From: Nocardia fluminea
GTDB lineage: Bacteria > Actinomycetota > Actinomycetes > Mycobacteriales > Mycobacteriaceae
Direction: 5' to 3'
Assembly (NCBI RefSeq): GCF_002846365.1
Contig: NZ_PJMW01000002.1
Location: 3,968,001-4,032,000 of the forward strand
DNA: 64,000 nucleotides
In this document: positions 48,532 to 61,251 of the stretch, one piece after another
Numbering within the stretch: position 1 is the first letter of the stretch
Layout of the letters: the number at the start of each line of letters is the position of its first letter
Notes under the pieces: model-generated
What the model saw: only the letters and a program-made list of their open reading frames with translations
What the model was told of the DNA's origin: nothing
The model's database searches: none
Made by a program: the position numbers and the translations under genes

Positions 48532-49368
48532 TCAGTAGCGGTCGACGGTCGGCGGCGCGGGCACCGCGAAACCGGTACCGGCGAAGTTCTTCTCCTGCGC
48601 GGCCTTCCACGAACCGTCATCGATCATCGCCTGGATGGCGTCGTTGACCTTGCCACGCAGCTCCGAATCGCCCTTCTTCAGGCCGATGCCGTACTTCTCG
48701 GTGGTGAAGGGCTTGTTCACCAGCTTGAAGGTGCCCGGCGACTGCGCCGCGTAACCCGCGAGGATGACGTTGTCGGTGGTGACCGCGTCGATCGCGCCGC
48801 TGCGCATCGCCTCGATGCACAGCGAGTAGGTGTCGTAGGTCTGCAGCTGCGCCTGCGGGTAGTTCTTCTCGATGTTCTGGGCCGGGGTGGAGCCCTTCAC
48901 CGAGCAGACCTTCTTGCCCGCGAGGGAGTCGGGGCCGGTGATGTCGGTGTTGGCGGTGGGCACCAGCAGGTCCTGGCCCGCGATGTAGTACGGGCCGCCG
49001 AAATCGACCTTCTCCTTGCGCTTGTCGTTGATCGAGTAGGTGGCCACGACGAGGTCGACCTGGCCGTTCTCGATCAGCGTCTCGCGCTGCGCCGACGGCG
49101 ATTCCTTGAAGGTGAGGTTCTCCGGCTTCACCCCGAGCTTGTCGGCGACGTACTTGGCGACGTCGACGTCGAAACCGCTGTAGGTGCCGTCGGTGTTGCG
49201 CAGACCCAGACCCGGCTGATCGAACTTGATGCCGATGGTCAGCTTGCCGTCCTGGGCGTTCTCCAGGGCGGACTTGTCGCTACCGCCACCACACCCGGCG
49301 GTGACGGTGGCTGCCAATGCCAGTGCCGCTGCGCCGATTCCGACGCGCATCGCACGATTGATCCTCAT
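48532..49368 (-). CDS. gluB: Glutamate-binding lipoprotein GluB
   Basis: 278 residues. The signal peptide ends in the lipobox TVTAGC. Periplasmic-binding-protein fold class II: LTIGIKFDQPGLGLRNTDG, YSGFDVDVAKYVA (substrate Arg/Asp site region) and DLVVATYSINDKRKEKVDFGGPYY. Binds glutamate (perhaps aspartate) outside the membrane and gives it to GluCD. Separated from gluA by 35 bases and from gluC by a hairpin. Confidence 0.92.
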   Translation of the reverse strand: MRINRAMRVGIGAAALALAATVTAGCGGGSDKSALENAQDGKLTIGIKFDQPGLGLRNTDGTYSGFDVDVAKYVADKLGVKPENLTFKESPSAQRETLIENGQVDLVVATYSINDKRKEKVDFGGPYYIAGQDLLVPTANTDITGPDSLAGKKVCSVKGSTPAQNIEKNYPQAQLQTYDTYSLCIEAMRSGAIDAVTTDNVILAGYAAQSPGTFKLVNKPFTTEKYGIGLKKGDSELRGKVNDAIQAMIDDGSWKAAQEKNFAGTGFAVPAPPTVDRY

Positions 49369-49403
49369 GGGTTTCCTTCTCCTTGTGACAATGGTGCTGC
49401 GAG

Positions 49404-50198
49404 TCAGTGGCTGAGAATCTTGCCCAGGAAGTCCCTGGCGCGTTCGGATTTCGGTGCGGTGAAGAATGTTTCGGGCGCGGTGTCCTCGACGATCTCACCG
49501 TCGGCCATGAACAGCACGCGATCACCGGCCCTGCGCGCGAAGCCCATCTCGTGGGTGACCACGAGCATGGTCATGCCTTCCTTGGCGAGGGCGACCATCA
49601 CGTCGAGCACCTCGTTGACCATCTCGGGGTCCAGCGCCGAGGTCGGCTCGTCGAACAGCATCACCTTGGGATCCATCGCCAGTGAGCGGGCGATGGCCAC
49701 GCGCTGCTGCTGACCGCCCGAGAGCTGGGCCGGATACTTGTCGGCCTGGTTGGCGATGCCGACCCGCTCGAGCAGGGCGAGGGCGTGCTTGCGCGCCTCT
49801 TCCTTCTTCTTCCCACGGACCTTCGTCGGCGCCAGCATGACGTTCTCGAGGATCGTCTTGTGCGCGAACAGGTTGAACGACTGGAACACCATGCCCACCT
49901 CGGCGCGCAGGGCGGCGAGAGCTTTGCCCTCCTCGGGCAGCGCGACGCCGTCGATGGCGATGTCGCCGGAGTCGATCGGTTCGAGGCGGTTGATGGTGCG
50001 GCACAGGGTCGATTTCCCCGAACCCGACGGGCCCAGGACGATCACGACCTGCCCACGGGGCACTTCGAGGTGGATATCGCGCAGGACATGGAGCTCACCG
50101 AAGTGTTTGTCCACGTTGCGCATCGAGATCATCGGCGGAGCAGCGGTGGTGGCTGCGGCGTCGGCGTTCCCGTTCGCGGGTGCGGCGTCGTCGGTCAT
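49404..50198 (-). CDS. gluA: Glutamate ABC transporter ATPase GluA
   Basis: 264 residues. Walker [10 protein letters not shown], signature [15 protein letters not shown], Walker [13 protein letters not shown] and H-loop [13 protein letters not shown]. Powers GluCD. ATG 50198 is the better start; upstream codons to 50249 lie in the shared promoter region with miaB. A 20-residue Ala-rich lead precedes the ATPase fold. First gene of the operon. Confidence 0.93.
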   Translation of the reverse strand: MTDDAAPANGNADAAATTAAPPMISMRNVDKHFGELHVLRDIHLEVPRGQVVIVLGPSGSGKSTLCRTINRLEPIDSGDIAIDGVALPEEGKALAALRAEVGMVFQSFNLFAHKTILENVMLAPTKVRGKKKEEARKHALALLERVGIANQADKYPAQLSGGQQQRVAIARSLAMDPKVMLFDEPTSALDPEMVNEVLDVMVALAKEGMTMLVVTHEMGFARRAGDRVLFMADGEIVEDTAPETFFTAPKSERARDFLGKILSH

Positions 50199-50280
50199 GG
50201 TCAGAAACCTTATGTCCATTCTGGAGAATTGCCCGGCTTTCGAAGACATGCCGTGACGGCACGCCGAAACGACACCTGCT

Positions 50281-50346
50281 GGTAACGCACTGGCTGCCCG
50301 TTACCTTTGCGTATTATCCGGCGATAACCGACGTGACGTGCGTCAC
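50281..50346. promoter_or_regulatory. Operator candidates in the gluA-miaB divergent gap
   Basis: GGTAACG (50281-50287) and CGTTACC (50299-50305) form an 11-base-spaced inverted repeat. GTGACG-TG-CGTCAC (50333-50346) is a second palindrome. They sit about 85 and 135 bases ahead of gluA, and the second is 28 bases ahead of miaB. Nitrogen regulators commonly control glu operons, but no specific site is claimed. Confidence 0.45.
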
Positions 50347-50373
50347 AGGATGGGCTGCCCGTACCCTGGACAG

Positions 50374-51930
50374 GTGGATTCGACGGTTCAGGACGCGACT
50401 GAGGGCGCGACGCGGCACGGCCCCGTGGCGCAGCGCAGCTATGAGGTTCGCACATTCGGCTGCCAGATGAACGTGCACGACTCCGAACGCCTGTCCGGGC
50501 TGCTCGAGGACGCGGGCTATGTCAAGGCCGCCACCGGCGAGACGCCCGATCTGATGGTGTTCAACACCTGCGCGGTGCGCGAGAACGCCGACAACAAGCT
50601 CTACGGCACGCTCGGTCAGCTGGTCCCGGTCAAGCAGGGGCGCCCCGGCATGCAGATCGCCGTCGGCGGCTGTCTGGCGCAGAAGGATCGCGAGACCGTG
50701 GTGCGCAAGGCGCCATGGGTCGACGTGGTGTTCGGCACCCACAACATCGGTTCGCTGCCGGTGCTGCTCGAGCGTGCCCGCCACAACGAGCAGGCCCAGG
50801 TGGAGATCCTCGAATCGCTCGAGGCGTTCCCGTCGACGCTGCCCGCCAAGCGCGAGTCGGCGTACGCGGGCTGGGTGTCGATCTCGGTGGGCTGCAACAA
50901 CACCTGCACCTTCTGCATCGTGCCCTCGCTGCGCGGCAAGGAAGTGGACCGCCGTCCCGGTGACGTGCTCGCCGAGGTCCAGGCGCTGGTCGACCAGGGC
51001 GTGCTGGAAGTGACCCTGCTCGGTCAGAACGTCAATTCCTACGGCGTGAACTTCGTCGATCCCGACCAGCCGCGCGACCGCGGCGCGTTCGCGCAGCTGC
51101 TGCGCGCGACCGGCCGGATCGAGGGCCTCGAGCGCGTGCGGTTCACCTCCCCGCATCCCGCGGAGTTCACCGACGACGTCATCGAGGCGATGGCGGCCAC
51201 CCCGAATGTGTGCCCGCAGCTGCACATGCCGCTGCAATCCGGTTCGGATCGGGTGCTGAAGGCGATGCGCCGGTCCTACCGCAAGGAACGGTTCCTCGGC
51301 ATCATCGACAAGGTGCGGGCCGCGATGCCGCACGCGTCGATCACCACCGACATCATCGTGGGCTTCCCCGGCGAGACCGAGGAGGACTTCCTCGAGACGC
51401 TCGATGTGGTCCGTCGCGCCCGCTTCACCAGCGCCTACACCTTCCAGTACTCCAAGCGTCCCGGCACTCCCGCCGCCGACCTGCCCGATCAGCTGCCCAA
51501 GCAGGTCGTGCAGGAACGCTTCGAACGGCTGATCGCCCTGCAGGACCAGGTCTCCTGGGAGAACAACCAGGCGCTCATCGGTACCGAGGTGGAACTGCTC
51601 GTCGCCGAGGGCGCGGGCAAGAAGAACGCGGTCACCGCGCGGATGAGCGGACGCGCGCGCGACGGCAGGCTGGTGCACTTCCGTCCCGGCGACGTGGCCG
51701 GTATCCGCCCGGGCGACATCGTCACCGTCGACATCACCGAAGCGGCGCCGCACCACCTCATCGCCGACAGTGCGGTGAAGTCGCATCGGCGCACCGCCGC
51801 CGGTGACGCGCACGAACGCGGCATCACGCCCAAAACGGCGCCGATCGGTGTCGGCCTCGGCCTGCCCAGGATCGGCGCGCCGGTCGTCGAGACGGTGGAC
51901 AGCGGCTGTTCGACGGGGTGCTCGTCGTGA
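50374..51930 (+). CDS. miaB: tRNA-2-methylthio-N6-dimethylallyladenosine synthase
   Basis: 518 residues. Radical-SAM cluster CNNTCTFC (near residue 185) plus the N-terminal second-cluster region with cysteines in [17 protein letters not shown] and GGCLAQKD; the TRAM RNA-binding domain is near 410-480. Adds a methylthio group to i6A37 of tRNAs reading UNN codons. GTG 50374 gives the family N-terminus. A C-terminal tail with GCSTGC is extra. Its stop overlaps the membrane-protein gene. Confidence 0.96.
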   Translation: MDSTVQDATEGATRHGPVAQRSYEVRTFGCQMNVHDSERLSGLLEDAGYVKAATGETPDLMVFNTCAVRENADNKLYGTLGQLVPVKQGRPGMQIAVGGCLAQKDRETVVRKAPWVDVVFGTHNIGSLPVLLERARHNEQAQVEILESLEAFPSTLPAKRESAYAGWVSISVGCNNTCTFCIVPSLRGKEVDRRPGDVLAEVQALVDQGVLEVTLLGQNVNSYGVNFVDPDQPRDRGAFAQLLRATGRIEGLERVRFTSPHPAEFTDDVIEAMAATPNVCPQLHMPLQSGSDRVLKAMRRSYRKERFLGIIDKVRAAMPHASITTDIIVGFPGETEEDFLETLDVVRRARFTSAYTFQYSKRPGTPAADLPDQLPKQVVQERFERLIALQDQVSWENNQALIGTEVELLVAEGAGKKNAVTARMSGRARDGRLVHFRPGDVAGIRPGDIVTVDITEAAPHHLIADSAVKSHRRTAAGDAHERGITPKTAPIGVGLGLPRIGAPVVETVDSGCSTGCSS

Positions 51931-52616
51931 GCGACGACGAATCTACTACCGGTCGTAGTGGGTCGGATGCGGGCGGCGAGGCCGGTGATGGCACAGTGGG
52001 ACCCGACGACCAGCCTGTGGACAGGAGCGGACACGCGGTGAACCCGGCACGCAACGACGAGGATTTCGAACAATTTCGCGGTGAACTCGACGCGGTCGAG
52101 CGCCGCATCGCCGGCGAGATCGACCCCGGTGCGCGGGCACTGGTGGTGGCGGGCGCGGTCTTCGCGCTGCTGATCTCGCTGGTCCTACCGACCGCGGGCA
52201 CCGCACGCGGCTTCGACGTGCTGCTCGACACCGATGTCGCGGGCGTCGAACACATCGGCCTGCCGTCGCGGATCTTCGTGTGGCTGGTGATCGTCTTCGG
52301 TGTCGGCTTCTCGCTGCTGGCGCTGACCACCCGTCGCTGGGTACTGGCCTGGATCGCCTGCGCGGGGTCGGCCGTCGGCTCGGTGTTCGGTGTGCTCTCC
52401 ATCTGGCACCGCCAGACGCCGGGGCTCGGCAATTACCAGGGCGCGGGTCCGGGGATCGGGCTCATTCTGGGCACCCTCGCGATCATGGTGCTCACCTTCC
52501 ACTGGGTGCGCGTGGTGTGGAGTCGCACCGCCGTGCAACTCGCCGCGGAGGAGCAGCGTCGCAACGCCGCTCGGGAAGCCGAAGATCGCGACCGCAAACG
52601 CCTCACCGGCGAATAG
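51927..52616 (+). CDS. Membrane protein (Rv2732c-like)
   Basis: 229 residues. An acidic N-terminal 60 residues lead into four membrane helices (about 72-92, 112-133, 139-160 and 173-197) and a basic C-terminal coil ([21 protein letters not shown]). Found behind miaB in related genomes; function unknown. Overlaps the miaB stop by 4 bases. Confidence 0.8.
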   Translation: MSDDESTTGRSGSDAGGEAGDGTVGPDDQPVDRSGHAVNPARNDEDFEQFRGELDAVERRIAGEIDPGARALVVAGAVFALLISLVLPTAGTARGFDVLLDTDVAGVEHIGLPSRIFVWLVIVFGVGFSLLALTTRRWVLAWIACAGSAVGSVFGVLSIWHRQTPGLGNYQGAGPGIGLILGTLAIMVLTFHWVRVVWSRTAVQLAAEEQRRNAAREAEDRDRKRLTGE

Positions 52617-52626
52617 TGCTGCGAGA

Positions 52627-52664
52627 CAAGGAAACCCCCGACCGATCGGTCGGGGGTTTCCTTG
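52627..52664. terminator. Perfect 38-bp palindromic terminator
   Basis: Two exactly complementary 19-base arms, CAAGGAAACCCCCGACCGA and its reverse complement, meet at the centre, in the gap between convergent genes. One of the strongest hairpins in the window. Confidence 0.9.
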
Positions 52665-52673
52665 CTTGCTCAC

Positions 52674-54053
52674 TCAGAGATTGCTGACCGCGCCCTCCGC
52701 GGCCTCGGCCCATTCGCGCCACTGCTGCGCCTGCTCCAGTGCCTTCTCCGCATCGCGCTTCTTACCCGCCGCGGTGGCCTTGGCGGCCTGCTCCTCGAAC
52801 TGGGCGACCCGCTCACGGAACTGCGCGGCCCGCGCGACCGCCTCGGGATCGGAACGACGCCATTGCTGATCGGCCGCGTCGCGCACCCGCTTCTCGATGG
52901 CGCGCAGCCTGGCCTCGAGCTCCTGCATGCGCTCGCGCGGGACCTTGCCGATGGCGTCCCACTTGTCCTGCAGCTCGCGCAGCGCGTTGCGGGCGGCGTC
53001 CACGCCGTTGGCCGGGTCGATGTGCTCGTAGGCGGCCAGGAGCTCCAGCTTGGCGGCGGCGTTGTGATCGAACTCGGCGTCGCGTTCGCTGACCGCCGCG
53101 TTGCGGGCGGCGAAGAACACGTCCTGGGCGCTCTTGAACCGTCGCCACAGCGATTCGTCGGCCTCGCGCGGCGCCCGGCCCGCGGCCTTCCACTCGGTGA
53201 GCAGATCGCGGAACACCGCGGCGGTGCCGGTCCAGTCGGTGGAGTCGGCGAGCTCCTCGGCGCGCACGCAGAGCTCTTCCTTGCGGGTCTTGGCGGTGGC
53301 GCGTTCGCGGTCGAGGTCGGCGAAATGCGCGCCGCGGCGGCGGTTGAACGCTTCACGCGCCTTGGAGTAGCGCTTCCACAGCGCGTCGTCGACCTTGCGG
53401 TCGACCCCGCGAATCGACTTCCACTCGTCGAGGATCTCGCGCAGCCGATCGCCCGCGGCCTTCCATTGGGTGGACTCAGCGGCGATCTGCTCGGCCTCGG
53501 CGGCGAGAGCTTCCTTGCGCTCGGTGTGCTCGTGGCGGGCGCGGTCCTTCTCCTCCTTGGCGTGCGCGGCGGCTTCCTCGGAGTGTTCGGTGATGACCTG
53601 CAACCGAGCCGCGAGGCCGTCGATATCGCCGATGACGGCCGCCGTCGGCAGGGTCTCGGCCAGTGCCAGCGCGGCGGCCTTGGTCTTGCGGGCATCGGCG
53701 CCGGCGGCCAGCCTGGCTTCGAGCAGCGCGACCTCGGTCGCGAGATCGTCGAAGCGGCGGCCGAAGTGGGCCAGACCCTCGGCGACGTCGCCCGCCTGCC
53801 AGGAGCCGACGACCCGTTCACCTTCGGCGGTCCGCACCCAGGCGGTGCCGTCCTCGTCGACGCGACCCCACTTGCTCGGGTCGGTGGCACTCGGCACGAT
53901 CACGGCGTGCGGATGCGGTTGATCGGGGCCCGGCGCCGGTTTCACGGCATGGGGTTTCGGCGGACGTGGAGCATTCCCGCCGGGCTTGGGGGTACCGGAC
54001 GGTCGCGGGGCCGGACCTGGGGTGGGCTTCGCGGTTCCGTTGCTGTCGGTCAT
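52674..54053 (-). CDS. DUF349 protein (Rv2731-like)
   Basis: 459 residues. Five or so helical DUF349 repeats, each about 70 residues with a WK(A/S)xG or DEW element and RFKxA (e.g. [30 protein letters not shown]), from residue 120 on. The N-terminus is Pro/Lys-rich and disordered. DUF349 proteins are conserved in actinobacteria; a link to DNA or RNA handling has been proposed but is not settled. Divergent from the gene at 54317. Confidence 0.85.
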   Translation of the reverse strand: MTDSNGTAKPTPGPAPRPSGTPKPGGNAPRPPKPHAVKPAPGPDQPHPHAVIVPSATDPSKWGRVDEDGTAWVRTAEGERVVGSWQAGDVAEGLAHFGRRFDDLATEVALLEARLAAGADARKTKAAALALAETLPTAAVIGDIDGLAARLQVITEHSEEAAAHAKEEKDRARHEHTERKEALAAEAEQIAAESTQWKAAGDRLREILDEWKSIRGVDRKVDDALWKRYSKAREAFNRRRGAHFADLDRERATAKTRKEELCVRAEELADSTDWTGTAAVFRDLLTEWKAAGRAPREADESLWRRFKSAQDVFFAARNAAVSERDAEFDHNAAAKLELLAAYEHIDPANGVDAARNALRELQDKWDAIGKVPRERMQELEARLRAIEKRVRDAADQQWRRSDPEAVARAAQFRERVAQFEEQAAKATAAGKKRDAEKALEQAQQWREWAEAAEGAVSNL

Positions 54054-54316
54054 TGCTCTCCGTCCCTGCCGCGCGTCACGGCTGCCTGGTTACGCCCTAG
54101 CACATCCCATTGAACCCGGTTCGAGCCGCGGAAACCATCGATCCGGAGGATCGAATAGCGGATTTCCTGGGATTTCGTTCCGGACGACGTGGGTAGTCGC
54201 ACGTGAAAACACTAGCAATCTCGGCGAGCATCACTACGCCGGACACTCGCGGACCGCCGCGCGCCCGCGCCGCGCCGGATGTGGGCCACGGTGCCCGCGG
54301 CGGCTACGGTTACCGC

Positions 54317-55090
54317 GTGTTCTCGATAGCGGCCCTGGTCCCGTCGCCGCCGATGCTGGTGCCCGAACTGTGTGGGCGAGTCCCGGTGTCCGGCAGCGAT
54401 CCCGACGATCCGACCGTAGTGCTGCGCGCGGCCGCACTCGAGGCCGCCGCCGCCCTCGCCGCGAGCGCGGACCGGTGGATCGTGGTCGGGGTCGGCAGCC
54501 ATGCCCGGACCTACGGTTCGGCGACCAGGGGGACCTTTCGTGGGTTCGGCGCCGATGTCGTCGTCGGCCTCGGTCCGGCAGACGAGGACGCCGGTCCAGC
54601 AGACGCTCAGCTTCCCCTTCCGGTGCTGGTCGCCGGATGGTTGCGGGAGCAGGTCGCGCCCCGGATCCCGGTGCGAGCCCGGCTGTTCGCCGCGGGCACG
54701 CCGGCCGCCGAGTGCGCCGCCGCGGGGGCCGCGTTGCGCGCCGAACTCGACGGCGAGCATGACCCGTGCGCGGTGCTCGTCGTGGCGGACGGAGCCGCGA
54801 CTCTGACGGTCGACTCGCCGGGCTATCTCGACGAGCGGGCCGCCACGGTTCAGCACGACCTCGACACCGCGCTGCGCACCGGTTCGCGGGCCGGGTTGGC
54901 CGCCCTGGAGCCGGAACTGTGCGCGGCGCTGGTCATCGACGGCCGCGCCGCCTACCAGGTACTCGGCGGTCTGTTCGCCGGTGATTCGGCCGATCCACGG
55001 GTCCGTACCCTGTACCAGGGCGCACCGTACGGCGTCGGCTACGACGTGAGCGTGTGGCAACCGGGTGGACGGGGAGGAATCGACGAGTGA
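54317..55090 (+). CDS. Class III extradiol dioxygenase-like protein (Rv2728c-like)
   Basis: 257 residues. [20 protein letters not shown] and [11 protein letters not shown] recall the LigB/MEMO fold, where histidines bind iron; several of them are missing or displaced here. The C-terminal [19 protein letters not shown] is shared by actinobacterial relatives near miaA. Function unknown. GTG 54317 chosen. The 263-base gap before it (54054-54316) shows no supported feature. Overlaps miaA by 4 bases. Confidence 0.7.
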   Translation: MFSIAALVPSPPMLVPELCGRVPVSGSDPDDPTVVLRAAALEAAAALAASADRWIVVGVGSHARTYGSATRGTFRGFGADVVVGLGPADEDAGPADAQLPLPVLVAGWLREQVAPRIPVRARLFAAGTPAAECAAAGAALRAELDGEHDPCAVLVVADGAATLTVDSPGYLDERAATVQHDLDTALRTGSRAGLAALEPELCAALVIDGRAAYQVLGGLFAGDSADPRVRTLYQGAPYGVGYDVSVWQPGGRGGIDE

Positions 55091-55986
55091 CGAGCAGACC
55101 GATCGCGGTCGTCGGCCCCACCGCCACCGGTAAATCCGACCTCGCACTCGATCTCGCCACCGAACTCGGCGGCGAGATCGTCAATATCGACGCGATGCAG
55201 CTCTATCGCGGGATGGACGTCGGCACCGCGAAACTGCCGCCCGACCAGCGCCGCGGGATCACCCACCATCTGCTCGACGTGCTCGACGTCACCGAGACCG
55301 CGACCGTCGCCGCCTACCAGAGCGCGGCCCGAGCCGTCGTCGAGGACATCATGGCGCGCGGCAAGACCCCGGTCATCGTCGGCGGTTCGATGATGTACGT
55401 GCAGGCCCTGCTCGACGAGTGGGATTTCCCGGCCACCGATCCCGAGGTCCGCGCCCGCTGGGAAGCGTTGCTGGCCGAGGGCGGGGTGCGGGCGCTGCAC
55501 GCGGCGCTGCGACAGGCCGACCCGGTCGCCGCGGCGACCATTCTGCCCACCGACGGACGGCGCATGGTGCGCGCGCTCGAGGTGGTCGAACTGACCGGAC
55601 GCCCGTTCGCCGCCTCGGCCCCGACCATCGGCACCCCGCGCTGGAACACCGCGATCCTGGGCGTCGACCGGGAGACCGCCGCCCTCGACGCCCGCATCGA
55701 GACCCGCACCGCCCTGATGTTCGAGACCGGGCTGGTCGAGGAGGTACGCGCACTGATCGAGGTGGGCCTGCGCGAAGGACAGACGGCCCGCCGCGCGATC
55801 GGCTACGCCCAGGTGCTGGCCTATCTCGACGGTGAGTACGACCTCGACCACGCCCGCGAACGCACTCTGATCGGCACCCGCCGCTATGTGCGACGACAGC
55901 GGTCGTGGTTCCGCCGCGACCCCAGGGTCTCCTGGGTCGACGGCGCTGATCCCGAGCTCGCCGCGACCGCGCTGGCCCTGCTCTGA
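55087..55986 (+). CDS. miaA: tRNA dimethylallyltransferase
   Basis: 299 residues. P-loop [11 protein letters not shown] (near 10), [17 protein letters not shown] with the catalytic region, and [15 protein letters not shown] near the C-terminus. It attaches the isopentenyl group to A37 of tRNA; MiaB then adds methylthio, so this operon feeds the same base as miaB 3 kb upstream. GTG start overlaps the previous gene. Confidence 0.96.
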   Translation: MTSRPIAVVGPTATGKSDLALDLATELGGEIVNIDAMQLYRGMDVGTAKLPPDQRRGITHHLLDVLDVTETATVAAYQSAARAVVEDIMARGKTPVIVGGSMMYVQALLDEWDFPATDPEVRARWEALLAEGGVRALHAALRQADPVAAATILPTDGRRMVRALEVVELTGRPFAASAPTIGTPRWNTAILGVDRETAALDARIETRTALMFETGLVEEVRALIEVGLREGQTARRAIGYAQVLAYLDGEYDLDHARERTLIGTRRYVRRQRSWFRRDPRVSWVDGADPELAATALALL

Positions 55987-56022
55987 CCAACCGAACCACG
56001 ACCCGACAGGACGGACAGCGCA

Positions 56023-56859
56023 GTGACGCGACGAGTGAGTACCCGCAACGCCTCGGTGCAGGTGTGGCAGGCCTACCTCAACAACCGGACGAAACGTCAT
56101 CGTGACGGCCGGTTCCTCGTGCAAGGCGTGCGCCCGATCACCCAGGCGCTGGCCAACGACTGGCCGCTGGAAACGATGCTCTACCGGCTCGGTGGCCCCG
56201 AGCTGTCGAGCTGGGCGCGCGAGATCCTCGACACCGCCGACGTGCCGCAGGTCGGCCTGGTGCCCGAACTCATGGCCGAGCTGGGCGAGAAGGCGGCGAG
56301 CGCACCGGAGATCGTGGCTGTCGCGGTGTCGCGGCACCCTGACCTGGCCGACTACGCGCCCGGAGAGCCGGGGGAGGACGCCCCGATCGTCGTCGTCTTC
56401 GATCGCCCGAACTCACCCGGCAACCTCGGCACGCTGATCCGCTCGGCCGACGCGTTCGGCGCGTCGGGAGTGATCGTGACCGGCCACGGCGCCGATCAGT
56501 TCGACCCGCAGGCCGTGCGCGCCTCGACCGGTTCGCTGTTCGCCGTGCCGGTGCTGCGCGCGGCGGGCCCCGGTCAGGTGCTCGAATTCCGGGACCGCCA
56601 GCAGGCTCGCGGCATCCCCACCCGCATCGTCGGCACCGATGAACACGCGCCGGGCACTATCTACGACCACGACTTCACCGAAGCCACGATCCTGGTCGTC
56701 GGCAACGAGACCACGGGGATGAGCTCGGCCTGGGCCGACGCCTGCGACGACCTGGTCACCATCCCGATGGGCGGCGCCGCCAGTTCGCTCGGCGCGCCGT
56801 CGGCGGGCGCGATCAGCCTCTACGAGATCGCCCGCCAGCGGCGCACCTTCGCCCGGTAG
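56023..56859 (+). CDS. SpoU/TrmH-family RNA 2'-O-methyltransferase
   Basis: 278 residues. The SPOUT knot is at the C-terminus: motif 1 [27 protein letters not shown], motif 2 [13 protein letters not shown] and motif 3 [22 protein letters not shown]. An N-terminal substrate-binding domain precedes it. Motif 3 normally reads SLNVSVA; here the asparagine is replaced by glycine (SLGAPSA), which may alter cofactor binding. Likely methylates a ribose in rRNA or tRNA. 37 bases after miaA. Confidence 0.85.
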   Translation: MTRRVSTRNASVQVWQAYLNNRTKRHRDGRFLVQGVRPITQALANDWPLETMLYRLGGPELSSWAREILDTADVPQVGLVPELMAELGEKAASAPEIVAVAVSRHPDLADYAPGEPGEDAPIVVVFDRPNSPGNLGTLIRSADAFGASGVIVTGHGADQFDPQAVRASTGSLFAVPVLRAAGPGQVLEFRDRQQARGIPTRIVGTDEHAPGTIYDHDFTEATILVVGNETTGMSSAWADACDDLVTIPMGGAASSLGAPSAGAISLYEIARQRRTFAR

Positions 56860-56885
56860 TGGAACCGCCGGCGGCACGGAGGACA

Positions 56886-57794
56886 ATGGCGCACGTGTCC
56901 GACATCGAATTCAGCAAGGGCCACGGCACCCAGAACGACTTCGTGGTGCTGCCCGACCCCGAGGTACGCCTCGACCTGACCGCCGACCGCGTCGCCGCAC
57001 TCTGCGACCGGCAACGCGGCCTCGGCGCCGACGGCGTCCTGCGCGTGGCGAAGGCCGGTGCTTTGCTCGCCGCCGGTGTGCTGGCAGCGTTGCCCGACGG
57101 TGTCGGCGCCGACGACTGGTTCATGGACTATCGCAACGGCGACGGGTCGATCGCCGAGATGTGCGGCAACGGGGTGCGGGTCTTCGCGCACTACCTCAAC
57201 GCCACCGGGCTCGAGCAGCGCACCGAATACGTCGTCGGCAGCCGTGCGGGCGCCCGTCCGGTCGTCGTGCACGCCGCCGGCCCGGCCGATGGTGAGGTCA
57301 CGGTGGACATGGGCATCGTGCGCGAACTCGGCCCGTCCACCGCGACCCTGGCGGGCTGGGCCCTGGCCGGAATCGGCATCGATGTCGGCAATCCGCACCT
57401 GGCCTGCGTCGACGACAGTCTGACCGTCGACGCCCTCGCCAAGCTCGACCTGAGTGTTTCCCCCGGCTTCGACCCCGACCTGTTCCCGCACGGGGTGAAC
57501 GTCGAGATCCTCACCGCGCTCGACGCGGACAACGCCGTCGACATGCGCGTGTACGAGCGTGGGGTCGGCGAAACGCGTTCCTGCGGCACCGGGACCGTGG
57601 CCGCTGCCGCCGCCGCGCTGACCGCCGCCGGTGTGTCGATCGGGACCGGATCCGGCGAGGTCACCGTGCGGGTACCCGGCGGGCAGGTGCGCGTCGGCAT
57701 CGCCGGCGGACGTGCCTGGTTGCGCGGCCCCTCGGTGCTGCTGGCCTCGGGAGCACTGTCGCGGTCCTGGTGGGACGCGCAGTCGCACCGATAA
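56886..57794 (+). CDS. dapF: Diaminopimelate epimerase
   Basis: 302 residues. The two catalytic cysteines sit in MCGNGVRVF (near 97) and SCGTGTVAA (near 236). Converts LL- to meso-diaminopimelate for peptidoglycan. ATG 56886 has GGAGG 3 bases before it, and GTG 56895 is possible. A hydrophobic stretch ([21 protein letters not shown]) near residue 60 is longer than the usual loop. Third dap gene in the window. Confidence 0.95.
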   Translation: MAHVSDIEFSKGHGTQNDFVVLPDPEVRLDLTADRVAALCDRQRGLGADGVLRVAKAGALLAAGVLAALPDGVGADDWFMDYRNGDGSIAEMCGNGVRVFAHYLNATGLEQRTEYVVGSRAGARPVVVHAAGPADGEVTVDMGIVRELGPSTATLAGWALAGIGIDVGNPHLACVDDSLTVDALAKLDLSVSPGFDPDLFPHGVNVEILTALDADNAVDMRVYERGVGETRSCGTGTVAAAAAALTAAGVSIGTGSGEVTVRVPGGQVRVGIAGGRAWLRGPSVLLASGALSRSWWDAQSHR

Positions 57795-57837
57795 CCGCGT
57801 GCACGCTGTCACCCGGACGTGGCAGCATAGAGAACGT

Positions 57838-59391
<1,554 letters not shown>

Positions 59392-59488
59392 TCTTTTTCG
59401 CTGATTTGCCCGCCGTTTGCGGTCAAATGCCGATGCGACACGGGGATTTTCGAGCGCTATGGTCGAATGTCGACAGCAGGAGGGTGTT

Positions 59489-60382
59489 ATGTCGAACGAC
59501 CATCAAGGTACGGAAAATGTGACGAAGAACAGGGTTGCGGTGGGCGACCCTGTTCTCTCGGATGGAGCGCCGCTGAATCCGGCGCCGAGTGAATGGGACA
59601 TCCGCGCGTTCGAGGCGGTGCTCGCACCGCTGCGGGCCTGGACCAGCCCGAAGTTCTACGGTCTGGAGAACATTCCGGCCGAAGGGCCGGTGCTGATCGT
59701 GGCCAATCACAATCTGCTCGGCGGGATCGACGCGCCGCTGATCATGCCGGAGATCCTGCGTGTGCGGGGCAGGCTGGTGCGCGGGCTGGCCGAGCATGTG
59801 CTGATGGTGCCCGGCGTGCGGGATTTCCTGCACCATTTCGGTGCGGTGCGCGGTACTCGCTCGAACTGCCTGGCGCTGCTCGAGCGCGGGGAGGCCGTCG
59901 TGGTGTTCCCCGGCGGTGGCCGCGAGGCGATCCGCCGAGCGGGCGAGAAGTACGAGCTGAAGTGGGAGGGCCGCACCGGTTTCGCGCGGATGGCGATCCA
60001 GGCGGGGGTGCCGATCGTGCCGCTGGCGATGATCGGTATCGACGACGCCTACGACATCGTCTTCGACGGCCAGCACCCGGTGATGTCGCCGGTGCGCTGG
60101 ACGTGCCGGCTGCTCGGGATCAACACTGAGCTGAGCCCGCCGCTGGTCAAGGGTGTCGGTCCGACGCCCTTGCCCCGCCCGGAGCGGTTCTATTTCTCGG
60201 CGGGCACGCCGATCGACCCCACGCCGTGGATGGAAGCCGACGACATCGACGGCGCGTCGGCGGATCTGCGCGATGTGGTGCGCAAGGGGCTGGAGGAAGA
60301 ACTCCAGTTCCTGTTCAACGAGCGTGACCGCGACAGCGGCCGTACGTTGATCGGCCGTCTGCGCGGCGTGCTGCCCTGGTGA
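59489..60382 (+). CDS. Lysophospholipid/MGAT-like acyltransferase
   Basis: 297 residues. The acyltransferase block NHNLLGGIDAPL (near 71) has H-x6-D spacing, unlike the HX4D of PlsC, and fits the MGAT/DGAT-like LPLAT branch; GEAVVVFPGGGRE is the second site. A membrane-associated enzyme for glycerolipid acylation; exact acceptor unknown. AGGAGG stands 6 bases before ATG 59489. A large hairpin follows. Confidence 0.85.
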   Translation: MSNDHQGTENVTKNRVAVGDPVLSDGAPLNPAPSEWDIRAFEAVLAPLRAWTSPKFYGLENIPAEGPVLIVANHNLLGGIDAPLIMPEILRVRGRLVRGLAEHVLMVPGVRDFLHHFGAVRGTRSNCLALLERGEAVVVFPGGGREAIRRAGEKYELKWEGRTGFARMAIQAGVPIVPLAMIGIDDAYDIVFDGQHPVMSPVRWTCRLLGINTELSPPLVKGVGPTPLPRPERFYFSAGTPIDPTPWMEADDIDGASADLRDVVRKGLEEELQFLFNERDRDSGRTLIGRLRGVLPW

Positions 60383-60403
60383 CCGGAGTCGCCTGATCGA
60401 CTG

Positions 60404-60457
60404 GATCGGCGCCGGGGCGGACACACAAGGGGGTGTGGAATGCTCCCGGCGCCGATC
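60404..60457. terminator. Nested hairpin between acyltransferase and pirin genes
   Basis: Perfect 13-bp arms GATCGGCGCCGGG/CCCGGCGCCGATC (60404-60416, 60445-60457) enclose a second stem CACAC/GTGTG at 60422-60437. No T-run follows. Confidence 0.6.
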
Positions 60458-60504
60458 TCGTTACCCCAGATACGGACCAGGGTCCGGATGACGAGAGGGT
60501 GGCG

Positions 60505-61251
60505 ATGAACGTGACGGAACAGGTCCAGGTCGTGCCCGGCGCCGATCGCAGGCGCTGGCGCAACGAATGGCTCGACTCGCGGCAGTCGTTCCCGGCCACC
60601 GGCAACTTCGTGCTCGAGGACTACGCGCACGGTCTGCTGCTCGTGCACAACGAGGACATCGTCGATCCGGGTGAGGGCTTCGACACCCATCAGCACCGCG
60701 ACACCGAGATCCTCACCTGGGTTCTGGAAGGTACGGTGGTGCACCAGGATTCGACGGGACACTCGGGCATGATCCGTCCCGGCCTCGCGCAGCGGATGAG
60801 CGCGGGCGCGGGCATCCTGCATTCGGAGCGCAACGGGGCGGGCTACCGGGAGAAGCAGCGTCTGCACGTCGTGCAGATGTGGATCCCGCCGGATACGACA
60901 GGCGTGGCCCCGAGCTATCAGGAACTCGACATCGAGGGTGCGCTCGCCCGCAACGAGCTGGTGCCGGTGGCGTCGGGTATGCCGCGACATCGCGGTGCGG
61001 CGGCGATCGGCATCGGTAATCGCCATGCCGCTTTCCATGTCGCGCGGCTGGACCCGGGTCGGACCGTCACCGTCCCCGACGCGCCCTACGGGCACGTCTT
61101 CCTGGCTCGTGGTACGGCCGACTACGAGGGCTACGGAACTCTGGAGCAGGGCGACGCCGTCCGCCTGACCGCGACCGGCGGCCATCGCGTCACCGCGGTG
61201 ACCGCCGCCGAGCTGCTGATCTGGGAGATGACCGCGACCGCGCGCCGCTAG
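60505..61251 (+). CDS. Pirin family protein (quercetinase-like cupin)
   Basis: 248 residues, bicupin. The metal ligands are in [17 protein letters not shown] (HxH...E) and [10 protein letters not shown]. Pirins bind iron and some oxidise quercetin; others regulate metabolism. Divergent partner lexA overlaps at the 3' end by 4 bases. ATG 60505 was chosen with GAGAGGG upstream. Confidence 0.9.
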   Translation: MNVTEQVQVVPGADRRRWRNEWLDSRQSFPATGNFVLEDYAHGLLLVHNEDIVDPGEGFDTHQHRDTEILTWVLEGTVVHQDSTGHSGMIRPGLAQRMSAGAGILHSERNGAGYREKQRLHVVQMWIPPDTTGVAPSYQELDIEGALARNELVPVASGMPRHRGAAAIGIGNRHAAFHVARLDPGRTVTVPDAPYGHVFLARGTADYEGYGTLEQGDAVRLTATGGHRVTAVTAAELLIWEMTATARR

